Source of the DNA: Campylobacter pinnipediorum subsp. caledonicus
GTDB taxonomy: Bacteria; Campylobacterota; Campylobacteria; Campylobacterales; Campylobacteraceae
Assembly (NCBI RefSeq): GCF_002022005.1
Contig: NZ_CP017258.1
Span: forward strand, 1,364,001-1,428,000
DNA length: 64,000 nucleotides
Reading direction: 5' to 3'
Under the pieces are notes generated by a model. That model did not search any database, was not told the DNA's origin, and saw only the letters and a program-made list of their open reading frames with translations. Position numbers and translations under genes: made by a program. The first letter of the stretch is position 1. Every line of letters begins with the position of its first letter. Positions 1 through 8,871 of this stretch are shown piece by piece.

Positions 1-680
1 GGGACACACATACCATTGATAGAAATTTAGAGATTTTAAAAGTTCTAAATTTAAAACCTATACATAAAAAAGTAGAGATTTTTTTTGACAAAAACAATAT
101 AAACCATTTAGACTTACCAGAAAATTTTATACATGTTCATCTAACCAGTAGATGGATATTTAAATGTATCAAAGATGAAACAATGGCAGAGATAATAGAT
201 TTTTGTGAAAATAAAATGCAGACAAAAGTAGTAATAACAGCAGATAATAACGAGATAGAAAAAAACAAAGTAAAATCTGTAATTAATATATGCAAAAGCA
301 GTCCAATAAATTTAAGCGGTAAGTTAAGCCTAAAACAAGTAGCAGCCCTAAATAAAAAATCATTACTTTTTATAGGTGTTGATACAGCCATAATGCATAT
401 AGCAGCCGCCAATGATACACCAGTTATAGCATTTTTTGGTCCTAGTGGGGTTTTTGAATGGGGCCCGTGGGATAATAATTTAACGCAAAATGAATACAAA
501 AATATAAATGGAAATCAAAAAATGGGCAAACATTGTGTTTTTCAAAAAAATTGGGACTGTGTTCCTTGTGGGCAGGATGGATGTAATGGAAGCAAAATTA
601 GCAACTGCCTTATGGATTTTGATATCGACGATATAAAAAATGCAATATCATCAAATATAAAAAATAAACTTACTTTTTAA
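1..680 (+). CDS. LPS heptosyltransferase, GT9 family, WaaQ/RfaQ-like (5' partial)
   Basis: The reading frame is open from base 3, so the gene begins before the window; an internal ATG at 183 is not the start. GT9 enzymes transfer ADP-heptose to the inner core of LPS on the cytoplasmic face of the inner membrane. Visible family signs are HVHLTSRWIFK near the visible N-terminus, which resembles the HPTSRW stretch of heptosyltransferase III (RfaQ), and GVDTAIMHIAAA followed by FFGPSG near the C-terminus, the GT9 sugar-nucleotide site. A Cys-rich tail (CVPCGQDGC) is also typical of the family. Its end overlaps the convergent deacetylase by 11 bases. The acceptor position (Hep III or another) is inferred from similarity only. 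Confidence 0.8.
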   Translation, partial: DTHTIDRNLEILKVLNLKPIHKKVEIFFDKNNINHLDLPENFIHVHLTSRWIFKCIKDETMAEIIDFCENKMQTKVVITADNNEIEKNKVKSVINICKSSPINLSGKLSLKQVAALNKKSLLFIGVDTAIMHIAAANDTPVIAFFGPSGVFEWGPWDNNLTQNEYKNINGNQKMGKHCVFQKNWDCVPCGQDGCNGSKISNCLMDFDIDDIKNAISSNIKNKLTF

Positions 681-1440
681 TCTTTGAATATATATCAAAA
701 ATCATCTTGTTTTGATATATAAACATAGTTTTTGCAAGCCAAAAGGAGCTATTTTTAACAGCTATTCTTTTAACTTCATCCAAAACACCATCATTTAAAT
801 TCATACCTCTTTTTGTTGTATAAAACATCTCATAGCCTATGTCTTTGGCTATTTGAAGCTTTTGATTATCATATTTTCCTCTTGGCCAGCAAAGCTGTTT
901 ATCATCAAAGCCGAGTCTAGTTTTTATAGTGTTTTTGCATTGCATAAGATCTTGTTCAAATGGCAAATCTTCAAAATATCCATCTGTATGTCCATCTGTA
1001 TGCGAATGAAAGTCAAACACATCTTTCATTTTATAAATTTCATCCCAATTTAAAAAAACTCCAGCTGGATTTATTGGAGCACTTTTTTTAGCTTCATTAT
1101 GTTGAAGTGGTAAAAACTCCGCTTTTTTTATAGAGTTTTGTTCGCTTGCTTTTTCTATCCAAGATGTAACCAAAAAAATCGTAGCTTTAAGACCTAATTC
1201 TTTTAAGATAGGATAAGCATAGTAATAATTATTTCTCCAGCCATCATCAAATGTTATAAAAACTGATTTTTTGGGTATATCTATCAAGCCTTTTTTATAG
1301 TCAAAAAACTCATCCGATGTCAAGGTCTTATATCCATTTTTTGCTAAAAAACTCATTTGGCTTTTAAACTGCTCTACACTACTAGATATAAATCCAGCCT
1401 TTGGTAAAATATGATGATACATTAAAACTACTACACTCAA
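670..1440 (-). CDS. Polysaccharide deacetylase (NodB-type, CE4)
   Basis: Predicted 256-residue carbohydrate esterase family 4 protein that would remove acetyl groups from N-acetylated sugars of a surface glycan. The catalytic and metal motifs are present: TFDDGW at about residues 63-68 (catalytic Asp and metal Asp) and HTDGH at about 147-151 (two metal-binding His). MYHHI at the N-terminus is common in this family. There is no convincing signal peptide, so it probably acts in the cytoplasm on an LPS or glycan precursor, as its place among glycosyltransferases suggests. The start is TTG at 1440, preceded by AAAGG at a spacing of about 7. It is convergent with the heptosyltransferase and lies just downstream of a GT2 gene on the same strand. 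Confidence 0.85.
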   Translation of the reverse strand: MSVVVLMYHHILPKAGFISSSVEQFKSQMSFLAKNGYKTLTSDEFFDYKKGLIDIPKKSVFITFDDGWRNNYYYAYPILKELGLKATIFLVTSWIEKASEQNSIKKAEFLPLQHNEAKKSAPINPAGVFLNWDEIYKMKDVFDFHSHTDGHTDGYFEDLPFEQDLMQCKNTIKTRLGFDDKQLCWPRGKYDNQKLQIAKDIGYEMFYTTKRGMNLNDGVLDEVKRIAVKNSSFWLAKTMFIYQNKMIFDIYSKIKK

Positions 1441-1456
1441 TGTAAGCCTTTTGTAT

Positions 1457-2527
1457 TTACAATAATTCTTTTTTTGGTTTTCTTGAAAAAAGTCTATTTA
1501 TTTTATCAAATAAAATAAGTGTTTTGCAAATTTTATTCAAGTCATCTGTTTTATGGATATATTTTAATAATATTTTATATTTAAGTCTAATCTTTTTAAA
1601 CTCATCATATTCAAATATTTCAGAAATATTTTCTTTTATAAATGTTAATAACTTTACATAATTTTCATTTTGTAAATTTGGATAAAATCTTAAAAACTCT
1701 ATATATATTCTTTTTATTTTCCTTTGTTGTATTTTTTTAATTAATTCTTGCGAATAATTAAAATTAGTTTTTATTAAAAAATCAGTAATATCGGCACAAA
1801 CATAATAAAAATCAACAAAGCCACTATAACTAATTCTAGCTATACTACTCATATTACTATCCCCTACTCGATAATAATAAAACGCTTCATCTAGTTTTAC
1901 TATTTTATTAGATAAAAAGATATTTTTAGTAGTAATACAAAAATCTTCTGATAAAAATACTCCAGCAGGAAAACTATGTTTTTTTATAATATCAGTTTTT
2001 ATAATTTTATTCCAAATAGCATTTTTAACACTTCTACCAGATAATATTGAATTCAAACAATCATTTTTATCAACAATGCTAATTTTATCATTAATTTGCT
2101 TATTTGTTAAAAGAACACAATCTTTCATATATCTTGGTGTATGGGGGGGGGTATGACCATAATGTTCATAATAGTCGGTAACAACCATATCTGCATTATG
2201 CTTTTTAGCGATATTGTATGTTTTTTCAGCATAATCGTCTTTTACAAAGTCATCTGCATCAACAAATATGACATATTCGCCTTGAGCCAATTCTATTCCA
2301 TGATTTCTAGCAGCACTAGAGCCTTGATTTGACTGTGTTACTATTTTTAATCTTTCATCATTATGGCTTTGCAAAATTTCAATAGTTTTATCAGTGCTTC
2401 CATCATTTATTGCTATTATTTCTATATCTTTTAAGGTTTGATTTATTAGACTATCTATACACTCTTTTAGATGTTTTTCTTTATTATATATTGGAACAAT
2501 AAAACTCACTTTTATATTTTTTTGCAT
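1457..2527 (-). CDS. Glycosyltransferase family 2, phase-variable (currently in frame)
   Basis: 356-residue GT-A-fold transferase that probably adds a sugar to the outer core of LPS/LOS. The N-terminal domain has SFIVPIYNKEKHL, IINDGSTD-type (AINDGSTD) nucleotide-binding residues and the metal-binding FVDADDF. The C-terminal third is not recognisable and has many Tyr/Phe/Lys residues. A run of nine C on the coding strand (2143-2151) lies inside the frame at about residues 126-128 and encodes part of THR-PRO-PRO-HIS. At nine the gene is ON; gain or loss of one base would truncate it soon after the catalytic core. The ribosome site AAGGA sits 5 bases before the ATG. It directly follows the glycosyltransferase at 2529-3608, so the two are probably cotranscribed. 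Confidence 0.87.
   Translation of the reverse strand: MQKNIKVSFIVPIYNKEKHLKECIDSLINQTLKDIEIIAINDGSTDKTIEILQSHNDERLKIVTQSNQGSSAARNHGIELAQGEYVIFVDADDFVKDDYAEKTYNIAKKHNADMVVTDYYEHYGHTPPHTPRYMKDCVLLTNKQINDKISIVDKNDCLNSILSGRSVKNAIWNKIIKTDIIKKHSFPAGVFLSEDFCITTKNIFLSNKIVKLDEAFYYYRVGDSNMSSIARISYSGFVDFYYVCADITDFLIKTNFNYSQELIKKIQQRKIKRIYIEFLRFYPNLQNENYVKLLTFIKENISEIFEYDEFKKIRLKYKILLKYIHKTDDLNKICKTLILFDKINRLFSRKPKKELL
2143..2151. repeat. Homopolymeric G9/C9 tract in a GT2 gene
   Basis: Nine consecutive G on the plus strand inside a very AT-rich coding region. Runs of 8 or more G/C in Campylobacter surface genes are well-known contingency loci that change length by slipped-strand mispairing. The current length keeps the glycosyltransferase in frame. 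Confidence 0.9.
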
Positions 2528-2528
2528 T

Positions 2529-3608
2529 TTATTCCTTTTTAGTTTCTATAAAATTAAACAAATCATCGGCTATTATTTTATAATTTCTATTACTCAAAAG
2601 AGATTCAAGCCCTAAATTATTCATATTATTTAACTCTTGTCTATCCACACCACATATTACATCAACAGTTTTGGCTATATTATTATCAACAAAAAACATA
2701 CTATTTTTATCAAATAGACTATTGCACTCATTGACTTTTGAACTAAAGCTAACCAAACCACAAGCATAATAGTCCATTACTTTTGTAGGCGAGCAAAGAT
2801 CATAAAGCTTATTTATAGGAACATAAAAACAACCTATATCAAAATCTTGCATAATCTCAAAAATACGATTTTTTTCAACAAAATGATGCAATAAAAAACG
2901 ACTATCATTTGGTAATATTTTTTTGGTATATTCATAGTCTTTGGTATAAATTTCAAATACAAAATCACTTTTTGCTTTTGAAAATTCATTAAAGAAATAT
3001 TTCAAATTTCTATTTATATCAACAGCCCCTATATAGATAAACTTTTTTATGCCTTGTTTGTTTGTTTTAGTATATTTTACATCTTCTTCATTTAAACCCA
3101 TTGGTAGCGGCAGAACTTTTGTTTTAATGCCTTTGAAAAATTCATCTACCATTAAATTTGATATGGGGAAAAACCCATCGCACTTATTTATAAATTTTCT
3201 ATATAAAAATAAGTTAATTTTATATTTTATAAATTTAAAAAGAACATTTTTATTTTTTATCTTTGCTTCGTGATAAGGCCTATAAAAATGAGGAAAACTT
3301 AATTGAAAATACAATTTAAATCCAAATTTTAATTTTAGTCTTACTGCGTTTCTTAAAACATCTAAAAAGTTCCTAACCATGACAAAATCAACACAATCTA
3401 ACTTTAAAAATTTATCATTTATGATTTCCAATGCCTTACTTCTATCTTTTTTTAGTATATAAATATCATTATTTACAAGCTTGCAAGTATCGGTAAAATA
3501 AACAATATACACATTAAAATAATTTTTTAAATACCCATTTATAACATTTTGTATAAAACTGTGATTAAAATTCTCATCTTTGTCGCTTATAAATAAAAGT
3601 GTTTTCAT
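2529..3608 (-). CDS. Glycosyltransferase, GT4/GT-B-like
   Basis: 359 residues, probably a glycosyltransferase of the LPS/LOS core locus. The best evidence is the C-terminal SPTKVMDYYACGLVSFSS, which matches the donor-site region of GT4 enzymes (usually P-K-x-x-E-Y-x-A-x-G) with Asp in place of Glu, and YIGAVDINRNL ahead of it, matching the start of the second Rossmann domain. The N-terminal half is divergent and rich in Lys, Phe and Asn. A GGAG-like site lies about 12 bases before the ATG, rather far. The donor and acceptor cannot be read from sequence. Confidence 0.7.
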   Translation of the reverse strand: MKTLLFISDKDENFNHSFIQNVINGYLKNYFNVYIVYFTDTCKLVNNDIYILKKDRSKALEIINDKFLKLDCVDFVMVRNFLDVLRNAVRLKLKFGFKLYFQLSFPHFYRPYHEAKIKNKNVLFKFIKYKINLFLYRKFINKCDGFFPISNLMVDEFFKGIKTKVLPLPMGLNEEDVKYTKTNKQGIKKFIYIGAVDINRNLKYFFNEFSKAKSDFVFEIYTKDYEYTKKILPNDSRFLLHHFVEKNRIFEIMQDFDIGCFYVPINKLYDLCSPTKVMDYYACGLVSFSSKVNECNSLFDKNSMFFVDNNIAKTVDVICGVDRQELNNMNNLGLESLLSNRNYKIIADDLFNFIETKKE

Positions 3609-3735
3609 TTATATTTTATTCTCCTACCTTATTATTAATTTTTTAAAATTTCCAAAATTAATATATTTAAAGTTGGTTTATACTCAAGAATCTAATTTTA
3701 AAAATTGTAAAAAACATGATAAATTTTTATAGTAT

Positions 3736-4818
3736 TTATAAAGCATTAATAACCTCTTGTAATTTTATATAAACATTATTTGCTGTTATTTTTTCCATCA
3801 AATAACTATAGTCTTTGTGTTTTGAATATGTTTCATCTGCTATAAAATCTACTTTTATAAACTTATGCAAATCAGTATCAAAATTTGGCATCAATAAATA
3901 AGGATTTGTAACACCAAACAATGCTATTATAGGGGTTCTTAATGCTGCGGCTATATGTAAAGGCCCTGTATCCAAAGTAACCAAAGCATCAAGCTCGCCA
4001 ATAATAGCAGCAGCCTCTGAAAGGTTAAATTTTCCAGCTATATTTAAAACCCTATTGTTGTTTATTTTTTCTTCTAAAATATTAGTTAAAACTTTTTCTT
4101 GTGGGCTACCCGTTAAAACTATTCTAGTATTATTATTTTTAAGTATCAAATTAGCAAGTTCACACCATCTTTCAATTGTCCACATTCTAGAATTAGTACT
4201 AGCACATATTTGAAAGCCTATAATTTTTTGACCATGTTTGCGTTTTAATATTGTTCTTGCTATATTTCTATCGTTTTCATTTAAAAAAAGTTGCATTCTT
4301 GTATCTGTGCTTTTAATGCCTATAAATTCTAATTGTTGAAGCCTACTTAAAACTACATGTGTATTTTCAGGGTAAGGAGTTGGTTTATTTGAGTTTAAAA
4401 AATTAAAATAATTTCTATCATTTGGCAATTTAAAAATATATTTTACACCGCTTAAAAAAGCCAAAGGTGTAGCTTGCGGTTCATTTGAATGCAATAAAAA
4501 TGCTATATCTATATTTTTAGATTTTAAGATATTTCTTATTTTTAAAAAACTTTTCCAACGACCATTATACAAAACTATTTCATCTAAATTTGGATCATTT
4601 TCAAAAAGCTTTGCATTTTTTGGATTTAATAAAGCTATGGTTTTTACATCGGGGTAGTGTTGTTTAAAAACTCTAAAAACAGGAGTGCTAAACAATGTAT
4701 CTCCTATAGCTGTATTGCTAAAAAAACAAACTGTCTTAAAAGGCTCTTTTACCAAATCTGTTTTTACAACACTCTTGTTTTTTAAAATAAACTTTAAAAG
4801 CCTTTCAGATAGTTTCAT
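3736..4818 (-). CDS. Glycosyltransferase family 9 (heptosyltransferase-like)
   Basis: 360-residue GT9 protein. CFFSNTAIGDTLFSTPVFR near residues 31-49 is the N-terminal GT9 signature (usually GD-x-x-x-T-P), and LDTGPLHIAAAL followed by IALFG near 280-300 is the C-terminal nucleotide-sugar site. It is a paralogue of the heptosyltransferase at the window start and of WaaF at 6975-7904, so the locus carries three GT9 enzymes. It overlaps the upstream GT4 gene by 14 bases, implying translational coupling. A 127-base gap without a clear terminator separates it from the next gene downstream. Its acceptor is unknown. Confidence 0.8.
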   Translation of the reverse strand: MKLSERLLKFILKNKSVVKTDLVKEPFKTVCFFSNTAIGDTLFSTPVFRVFKQHYPDVKTIALLNPKNAKLFENDPNLDEIVLYNGRWKSFLKIRNILKSKNIDIAFLLHSNEPQATPLAFLSGVKYIFKLPNDRNYFNFLNSNKPTPYPENTHVVLSRLQQLEFIGIKSTDTRMQLFLNENDRNIARTILKRKHGQKIIGFQICASTNSRMWTIERWCELANLILKNNNTRIVLTGSPQEKVLTNILEEKINNNRVLNIAGKFNLSEAAAIIGELDALVTLDTGPLHIAAALRTPIIALFGVTNPYLLMPNFDTDLHKFIKVDFIADETYSKHKDYSYLMEKITANNVYIKLQEVINAL

Positions 4819-5848
4819 ATAAAATCTCCGTTTTTTTAACCATTTGTTCTATTGAAAAATTATTATAGACATATTCTCTTGCGTTTTTGCCAAATTTATA
4901 TCTTAGCCCCTTGTCTTGCACTAATTTAAATATTGCATTTTTAAGCTCTTCTTTATTATCTAAATTAAAAACAAATCCTGTTTTATTATCCAAAACAACT
5001 TCCACAATACCACCAACATTACTTCCTATGCAAGGCACTTCACAACTTCCGGCTTCCAATAAAACAGTGCCAAGTGCCTCCATTTTAGAAGGTAAAACAA
5101 AAATATCAAAACTACCCATAAAATCAGCAACATCAGTCCTGTTTCCAAGCATAAATATGTTTTTATTGTCTTTTGTTATCTCTTTTAAATAATCTTCTTG
5201 CGGCCCATCACCGACAATAATCAAAGCACATTTTTCTAGATTAAGTTCATTGAAGGCATTTATTAAAAATTCGTGATTTTTAGCACCTCTTAATACAGCT
5301 ACAATACCAATAACAACCGTATTAGATGCCAAATTTAGCTCTTTTTTTATATCTTTTTTGAAATTTGGGTTAAACTTTTTAGTATCAACACCCGTATAAA
5401 CAACATCTATTAAATTTTCTTTAACACCTTTGTTAATTAAACTATATTTTGTAGCATTTGATACAGCAACAACTTTGGTGCATAAATTATAACTCATTGA
5501 AGAACTTATAGGAGTTTGTAAATGCCTTGTCCTAATAACTTTAACTTTACAAATTTTACCAACTATAGAGCCTATTATTCCATCTTTTCCTGAGTGGGTT
5601 GATATAATTTTAATATCATTTTTTTTAACAAAACGACATATTTTAATAATTTCAAAAATATTATAAATTTTTCTAAGATCAAACTCAACGAATTCACAAT
5701 CTATATCTTTTATAAAACTAGTAGAACCTTTATTTAAACCATAAAAAACTTTAAATTTTTGTTTATTGAGTCCATTTATGACACGCTGGGTTCTATGCTC
5801 TTGACCACCAAACCCTTTGGAACTTTCAAGCTCAAGTATATTTATCAT
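4805..5848 (-). CDS. Glycosyltransferase family 4
   Basis: 347-residue GT-B retaining transferase. The N-terminus LESSKGFGGQEHRTQRV holds the Gly-rich acceptor-side loop, and DIFVLPSKMEALGTVLLEAG contains the E-x7-E donor motif, followed by a GGIVEVV stretch. It is the first gene of a minus-strand run and probably shares its promoter region (5849-5943) with the divergent gene at 5944. An AGGATAAG ribosome site precedes the ATG. Likely role: a sugar addition to the LPS/LOS core; the donor is unknown. Confidence 0.85.
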   Translation of the reverse strand: MINILELESSKGFGGQEHRTQRVINGLNKQKFKVFYGLNKGSTSFIKDIDCEFVEFDLRKIYNIFEIIKICRFVKKNDIKIISTHSGKDGIIGSIVGKICKVKVIRTRHLQTPISSSMSYNLCTKVVAVSNATKYSLINKGVKENLIDVVYTGVDTKKFNPNFKKDIKKELNLASNTVVIGIVAVLRGAKNHEFLINAFNELNLEKCALIIVGDGPQEDYLKEITKDNKNIFMLGNRTDVADFMGSFDIFVLPSKMEALGTVLLEAGSCEVPCIGSNVGGIVEVVLDNKTGFVFNLDNKEELKNAIFKLVQDKGLRYKFGKNAREYVYNNFSIEQMVKKTEILYETI

Positions 5849-5929
5849 TCTTATCCTAAAATTAGTTTAAAACACAATAATTGTAGTATGGGTTTAATAA
5901 GATTATAACCAAATTTTTATTAATTTTAT

Positions 5930-5935
5930 TATAAA
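5930..5935 (+). promoter_or_regulatory. Candidate -10 box immediately upstream of the 5944 start
   Basis: TATAAA (continuing AT) ends only 8 bases before the ATG at 5944. A start of transcription about 7 bases downstream of the box would fall at the start codon itself, and no Shine-Dalgarno sequence is visible. The mRNA may be leaderless, or translation may begin at a later ATG. Confidence 0.35.
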
Positions 5936-5943
5936 ATCGTTGA

Positions 5944-6978
5944 ATGAAAAAATTAACATTTTTAAGAATGAATCCAAAAGCAGTTGGTGGAGCAGAGATT
6001 TATCTATCAAGACTAACACAAGCTTTAAAAAATGAAAATATACGTTGTGAGATAAAAAGCCTAAAAATGCCAAAGCTTATAAGCTCTTGGATAAAGGCTT
6101 TGATATTCAACAAATATGCAAGGTTTTCAAAAAAAGATGATATTTATTTTAGTTTAGAAAGAATTGACTCAGCCGATATTTATAGGGCTGGGGATGGCGT
6201 TCATAAAGTATATATGAAAAGTAAAAAATTTTGGTTTTCAAACCCTTTAAATTTCGTATATCCATACCTTGAAAAAAAATGCTTTACAAACTCAAAACTT
6301 ATAATAGCAAACTCAAATTTTATAAAAAAACAGATTGTTGATACATATGATATAAAAAATGAAAAAATAAAAGTTATATATAATGGTGTAAAACTACAAG
6401 ATGATTTTGACAAAAATGAGTTTAAACAAGCAATATGCAAAGAGTTAAATATAGACATAAAAACACCGATAATACTCTTTGTTGGAAGTGGTTTTAAAAG
6501 AAAAGGCGTTGATGTCTTTTTAAATATGCTTTCAAAAATGGATCAAAATTTCAATGCCATCATAATAGGAAAAGATAAAAAATTAAATAATTACAAGAGC
6601 AAATCAAAAGAACTTGGGCTAGAAAACAAGGTCTTTTTTATGGGTGCCAGAAAAGATGTAGATAGATATTATAAAGCTAGTGATATTTTTATATTTCCTA
6701 CAAAATACGAGCCATTTTCAAATGTAGTTTTGGAAGCATTAAGCTTTAAGAATGTCGTATTTACAACATCTAGCAATGGAGCAAGTGAAATTTTATCAGA
6801 AAAATTTGTGATAAAAAATGATGATTTTATTCAAAATATAAAGTTTATAAATAAGTTGTTGGCCGATAAAGATTTGTTGCAAAAAGAACAAAATAGCTCT
6901 TTTGAACTCGTTAAAAATTTCAGCATAGAAAAAAATGCAAAAGAAACTATATCAGCTATAAAAAGCATTGTAAAATGA
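5944..6978 (+). CDS. Glycosyltransferase family 4, WaaG-like
   Basis: 344-residue GT4 enzyme. The stretch SADIYRAGDGVHKVYM around residues 80-95 closely resembles the DVYRAGDGVHREW region of WaaG (LPS glucosyltransferase I), and FPTKYEPFSNVVLEAL carries the E-x7-E donor motif. This suggests that it adds the first hexose to the heptose region. The last four bases overlap the start of waaF, so the two genes form one unit. No ribosome site precedes the ATG at 5944; a second ATG at 5968 would remove 8 residues. I assign the WaaG-like family with fair confidence but not the sugar. Confidence 0.82.
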   Translation: MKKLTFLRMNPKAVGGAEIYLSRLTQALKNENIRCEIKSLKMPKLISSWIKALIFNKYARFSKKDDIYFSLERIDSADIYRAGDGVHKVYMKSKKFWFSNPLNFVYPYLEKKCFTNSKLIIANSNFIKKQIVDTYDIKNEKIKVIYNGVKLQDDFDKNEFKQAICKELNIDIKTPIILFVGSGFKRKGVDVFLNMLSKMDQNFNAIIIGKDKKLNNYKSKSKELGLENKVFFMGARKDVDRYYKASDIFIFPTKYEPFSNVVLEALSFKNVVFTTSSNGASEILSEKFVIKNDDFIQNIKFINKLLADKDLLQKEQNSSFELVKNFSIEKNAKETISAIKSIVK

Positions 6979-7904
6979 GAATTTTCATAGAACTTCCAAC
7001 TTGGCTTGGCGACTGCATAATGGCAACACCTGCTATACAAAGCTTGGTGGAAAATTTTCCGGATTGTAAGATAGTTTTTTTTGGCTCTTTTGTTAGTACG
7101 GAAATTTTAAAATCTCACAAAAACTGCGAATTTACAATCATAGACGAAAGCAAAAAACATAGCTTTAGATGGCTTTATATTTTTAAGATTTGTAAAAAAA
7201 TAGGCAAATTTGATCTTGGCATTAGTTTTAGAAGCTCATTTACAAGCTATGTATTGCTTAAATTTATCAAAGCAAATAAAAAACTACAGTTTAAAAAAAT
7301 AAAAACAAGCATTCATCAAGCAAACAAATATCTAAATTTTGTAAAAGATAGTTTAAACATAAAAAAAATAAACGATGATTTGTATATACCAATAAATAAA
7401 GAAGATACAAAAAACTATATAGGAATAAACCCTGGTGCTACATATGGAAGTGCTAAAAAATGGTATCCTGAATACTTTGCAGAAGTTGCAATAAAAATGG
7501 ATAGAAATTATGAATTTTTAATATTTGGTTCAAAAAATGAATCAAAAATTTGTGATGAAATATCTGAAATTTTACAAAAAAACGATATAAATTTTAAAAA
7601 TTTATGCGGAAAAACAAATATACAAGAACTTTGCAAATACATAAGCTCTTTAAAGCTCTTTATTACAAACGATAGCGGACCTATGCATATAGCGGCTAAT
7701 TACAAAATACCAACGATAGCTCTTTTTGGTCCAACAAAATATAACGAAACAAGTCCTTTCAAAAACAAAAACGCACATTTGTTGCACCTAGATCTGACCT
7801 GTCAGCCTTGCATGAAAAGAATATGCCCCATAAAAACTCACGAGTGCATGAAAAACCTAACTCCTGATATAGTTATAAAAAAAATAAAGGAAATTGGATT
7901 TTGA
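6975..7904 (+). CDS. waaF: ADP-heptose--LPS heptosyltransferase II
   Basis: 309-residue GT9 enzyme that adds the second heptose to the inner core. The N-terminus IELPTWLGDCIMATPAIQ is the WaaF signature (in enterobacteria, SWVGDMMM), and NDSGPMHIAANY with LFGPT is the nucleotide-heptose site. The Cys-rich segment CQPCMKRICP near the end is characteristic of heptosyltransferase II. Length is slightly below the usual 320-350. It starts inside the last codons of the WaaG-like gene and its stop overlaps the TTG start of the next gene (TTGA), so three genes are coupled. In C. jejuni waaF closes the LOS locus; here the locus ends within 500 bases. Confidence 0.92.
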   Translation: MRIFIELPTWLGDCIMATPAIQSLVENFPDCKIVFFGSFVSTEILKSHKNCEFTIIDESKKHSFRWLYIFKICKKIGKFDLGISFRSSFTSYVLLKFIKANKKLQFKKIKTSIHQANKYLNFVKDSLNIKKINDDLYIPINKEDTKNYIGINPGATYGSAKKWYPEYFAEVAIKMDRNYEFLIFGSKNESKICDEISEILQKNDINFKNLCGKTNIQELCKYISSLKLFITNDSGPMHIAANYKIPTIALFGPTKYNETSPFKNKNAHLLHLDLTCQPCMKRICPIKTHECMKNLTPDIVIKKIKEIGF

Positions 7905-8395
7905 AATTAGAGTTTTTGATGGATATACAAACACAAGATTATTTTTTTGAGTTTATAACACAACTTGATTGTGATCTTATAATAATGAAAAACCTAAACA
8001 TACTAAAAACCAAAAATCCATATGATTTTATGCAGGAAAATGGATATATAAATTTCTTCATTCATTCGCCTATATTTGGAGAGCTTGATATACATACAGA
8101 CAATAATTTTATAGGTTTTAGTGAACTCACATCACCTATTATATTTTTTAATAACTCGCCAATATTTGAAAAAGAAAGAACAATAAAAAAAGGTAAAATT
8201 TATATAAGACCAAACTATATGAAAGATAATGAAATACAAAAAAAATCAGAAAATTTGATAAATTATTACAGTAAAATAAGTTATTGGATAAACAAAAACA
8301 TACCATTAAAGCAGATAAATACTGAGTTTAATAGTATGCAAATCAGAATATCGGATAGTATTTTTAGCAAAATACAAAATTATAAAATCTTATAA
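7901..8395 (+). CDS. Uncharacterised protein coupled to waaF
   Basis: 164 residues, no signal peptide, no membrane segment and no motif I recognise. It starts with TTG at 7901, overlapping the waaF stop as TTGA, with AAGG about 10 bases upstream; an ATG at 7919 is an alternative. The N-terminal half alternates short hydrophobic strands with many Phe/Ile, and the middle (FGELDIHTDNNFIGF) looks beta-rich. The C-terminus is basic and helical. Coupling to waaF points to a role in LPS/LOS core assembly, but this is inference from position. Its last 6 bases overlap the convergent peroxiredoxin. Confidence 0.65.
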   Translation: MKLEFLMDIQTQDYFFEFITQLDCDLIIMKNLNILKTKNPYDFMQENGYINFFIHSPIFGELDIHTDNNFIGFSELTSPIIFFNNSPIFEKERTIKKGKIYIRPNYMKDNEIQKKSENLINYYSKISYWINKNIPLKQINTEFNSMQIRISDSIFSKIQNYKIL

Positions 8396-8860
8396 AGACT
8401 CAATAAATTTTAGAGTTTGAGATGCATCGCTTTGAACATCTTTAACATCGTGTTGATGTATTAATTTTGAGTTTTTAAAAATCAATGTTTGTCTAAAATA
8501 AAATTTATTACCATCATTTGTTGTAAAAGTTTTAAGCCCTAGCTCTTGTTCTAGTATAAATTTTTCATCATTTAAAAATATAAAATCAGCTCCAACTTCT
8601 TGCTTAAAGGCCTTTTGTTTTTCAAAACCATGTGAACCTAATGCAACTATCTTGAAATTATTTTTCAAAAACTCATTTTTTAAATCTTGATAGCTTTTAG
8701 TTTGCAAGGTGCAACCTGTCATACCCTCTTTGTTTTTCAAATCATCATCTAAAAACTTACTGCTTTGACCCATTTTTGGATACAAAAACACAACACAATC
8801 ATTGGTTTTTATAAACTCTGAAAAATCAAATTCTACACCATCTATGTCTTTTAAAATCAC
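8390..8860 (-). CDS. Peroxiredoxin, BCP/PrxQ-like
   Basis: 156-residue thioredoxin-fold protein expected to reduce hydroperoxides in the cytoplasm. It has FLYPKMGQSS, similar to the YPK loop of bacterioferritin comigratory proteins, and GCTLQTKSY, where the Cys is the peroxidatic residue. In PrxQ proteins a resolving Cys often lies five residues later; here that place is Lys, and no other Cys is near, so it may be a one-Cys enzyme or use an external thiol. It starts with ATG at 8860, 11 bases after the modB stop, and is probably cotranscribed with modB. Confidence 0.75.
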   Translation of the reverse strand: MILKDIDGVEFDFSEFIKTNDCVVFLYPKMGQSSKFLDDDLKNKEGMTGCTLQTKSYQDLKNEFLKNNFKIVALGSHGFEKQKAFKQEVGADFIFLNDEKFILEQELGLKTFTTNDGNKFYFRQTLIFKNSKLIHQHDVKDVQSDASQTLKFIESL

Positions 8861-8871
8861 ATTATTTCCTT

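Noticed and set aside
137-499. 120-residue frame opposite the first heptosyltransferase
   Set aside because: Antisense shadow; the plus strand carries the GT9 motifs in a frame open from base 3.
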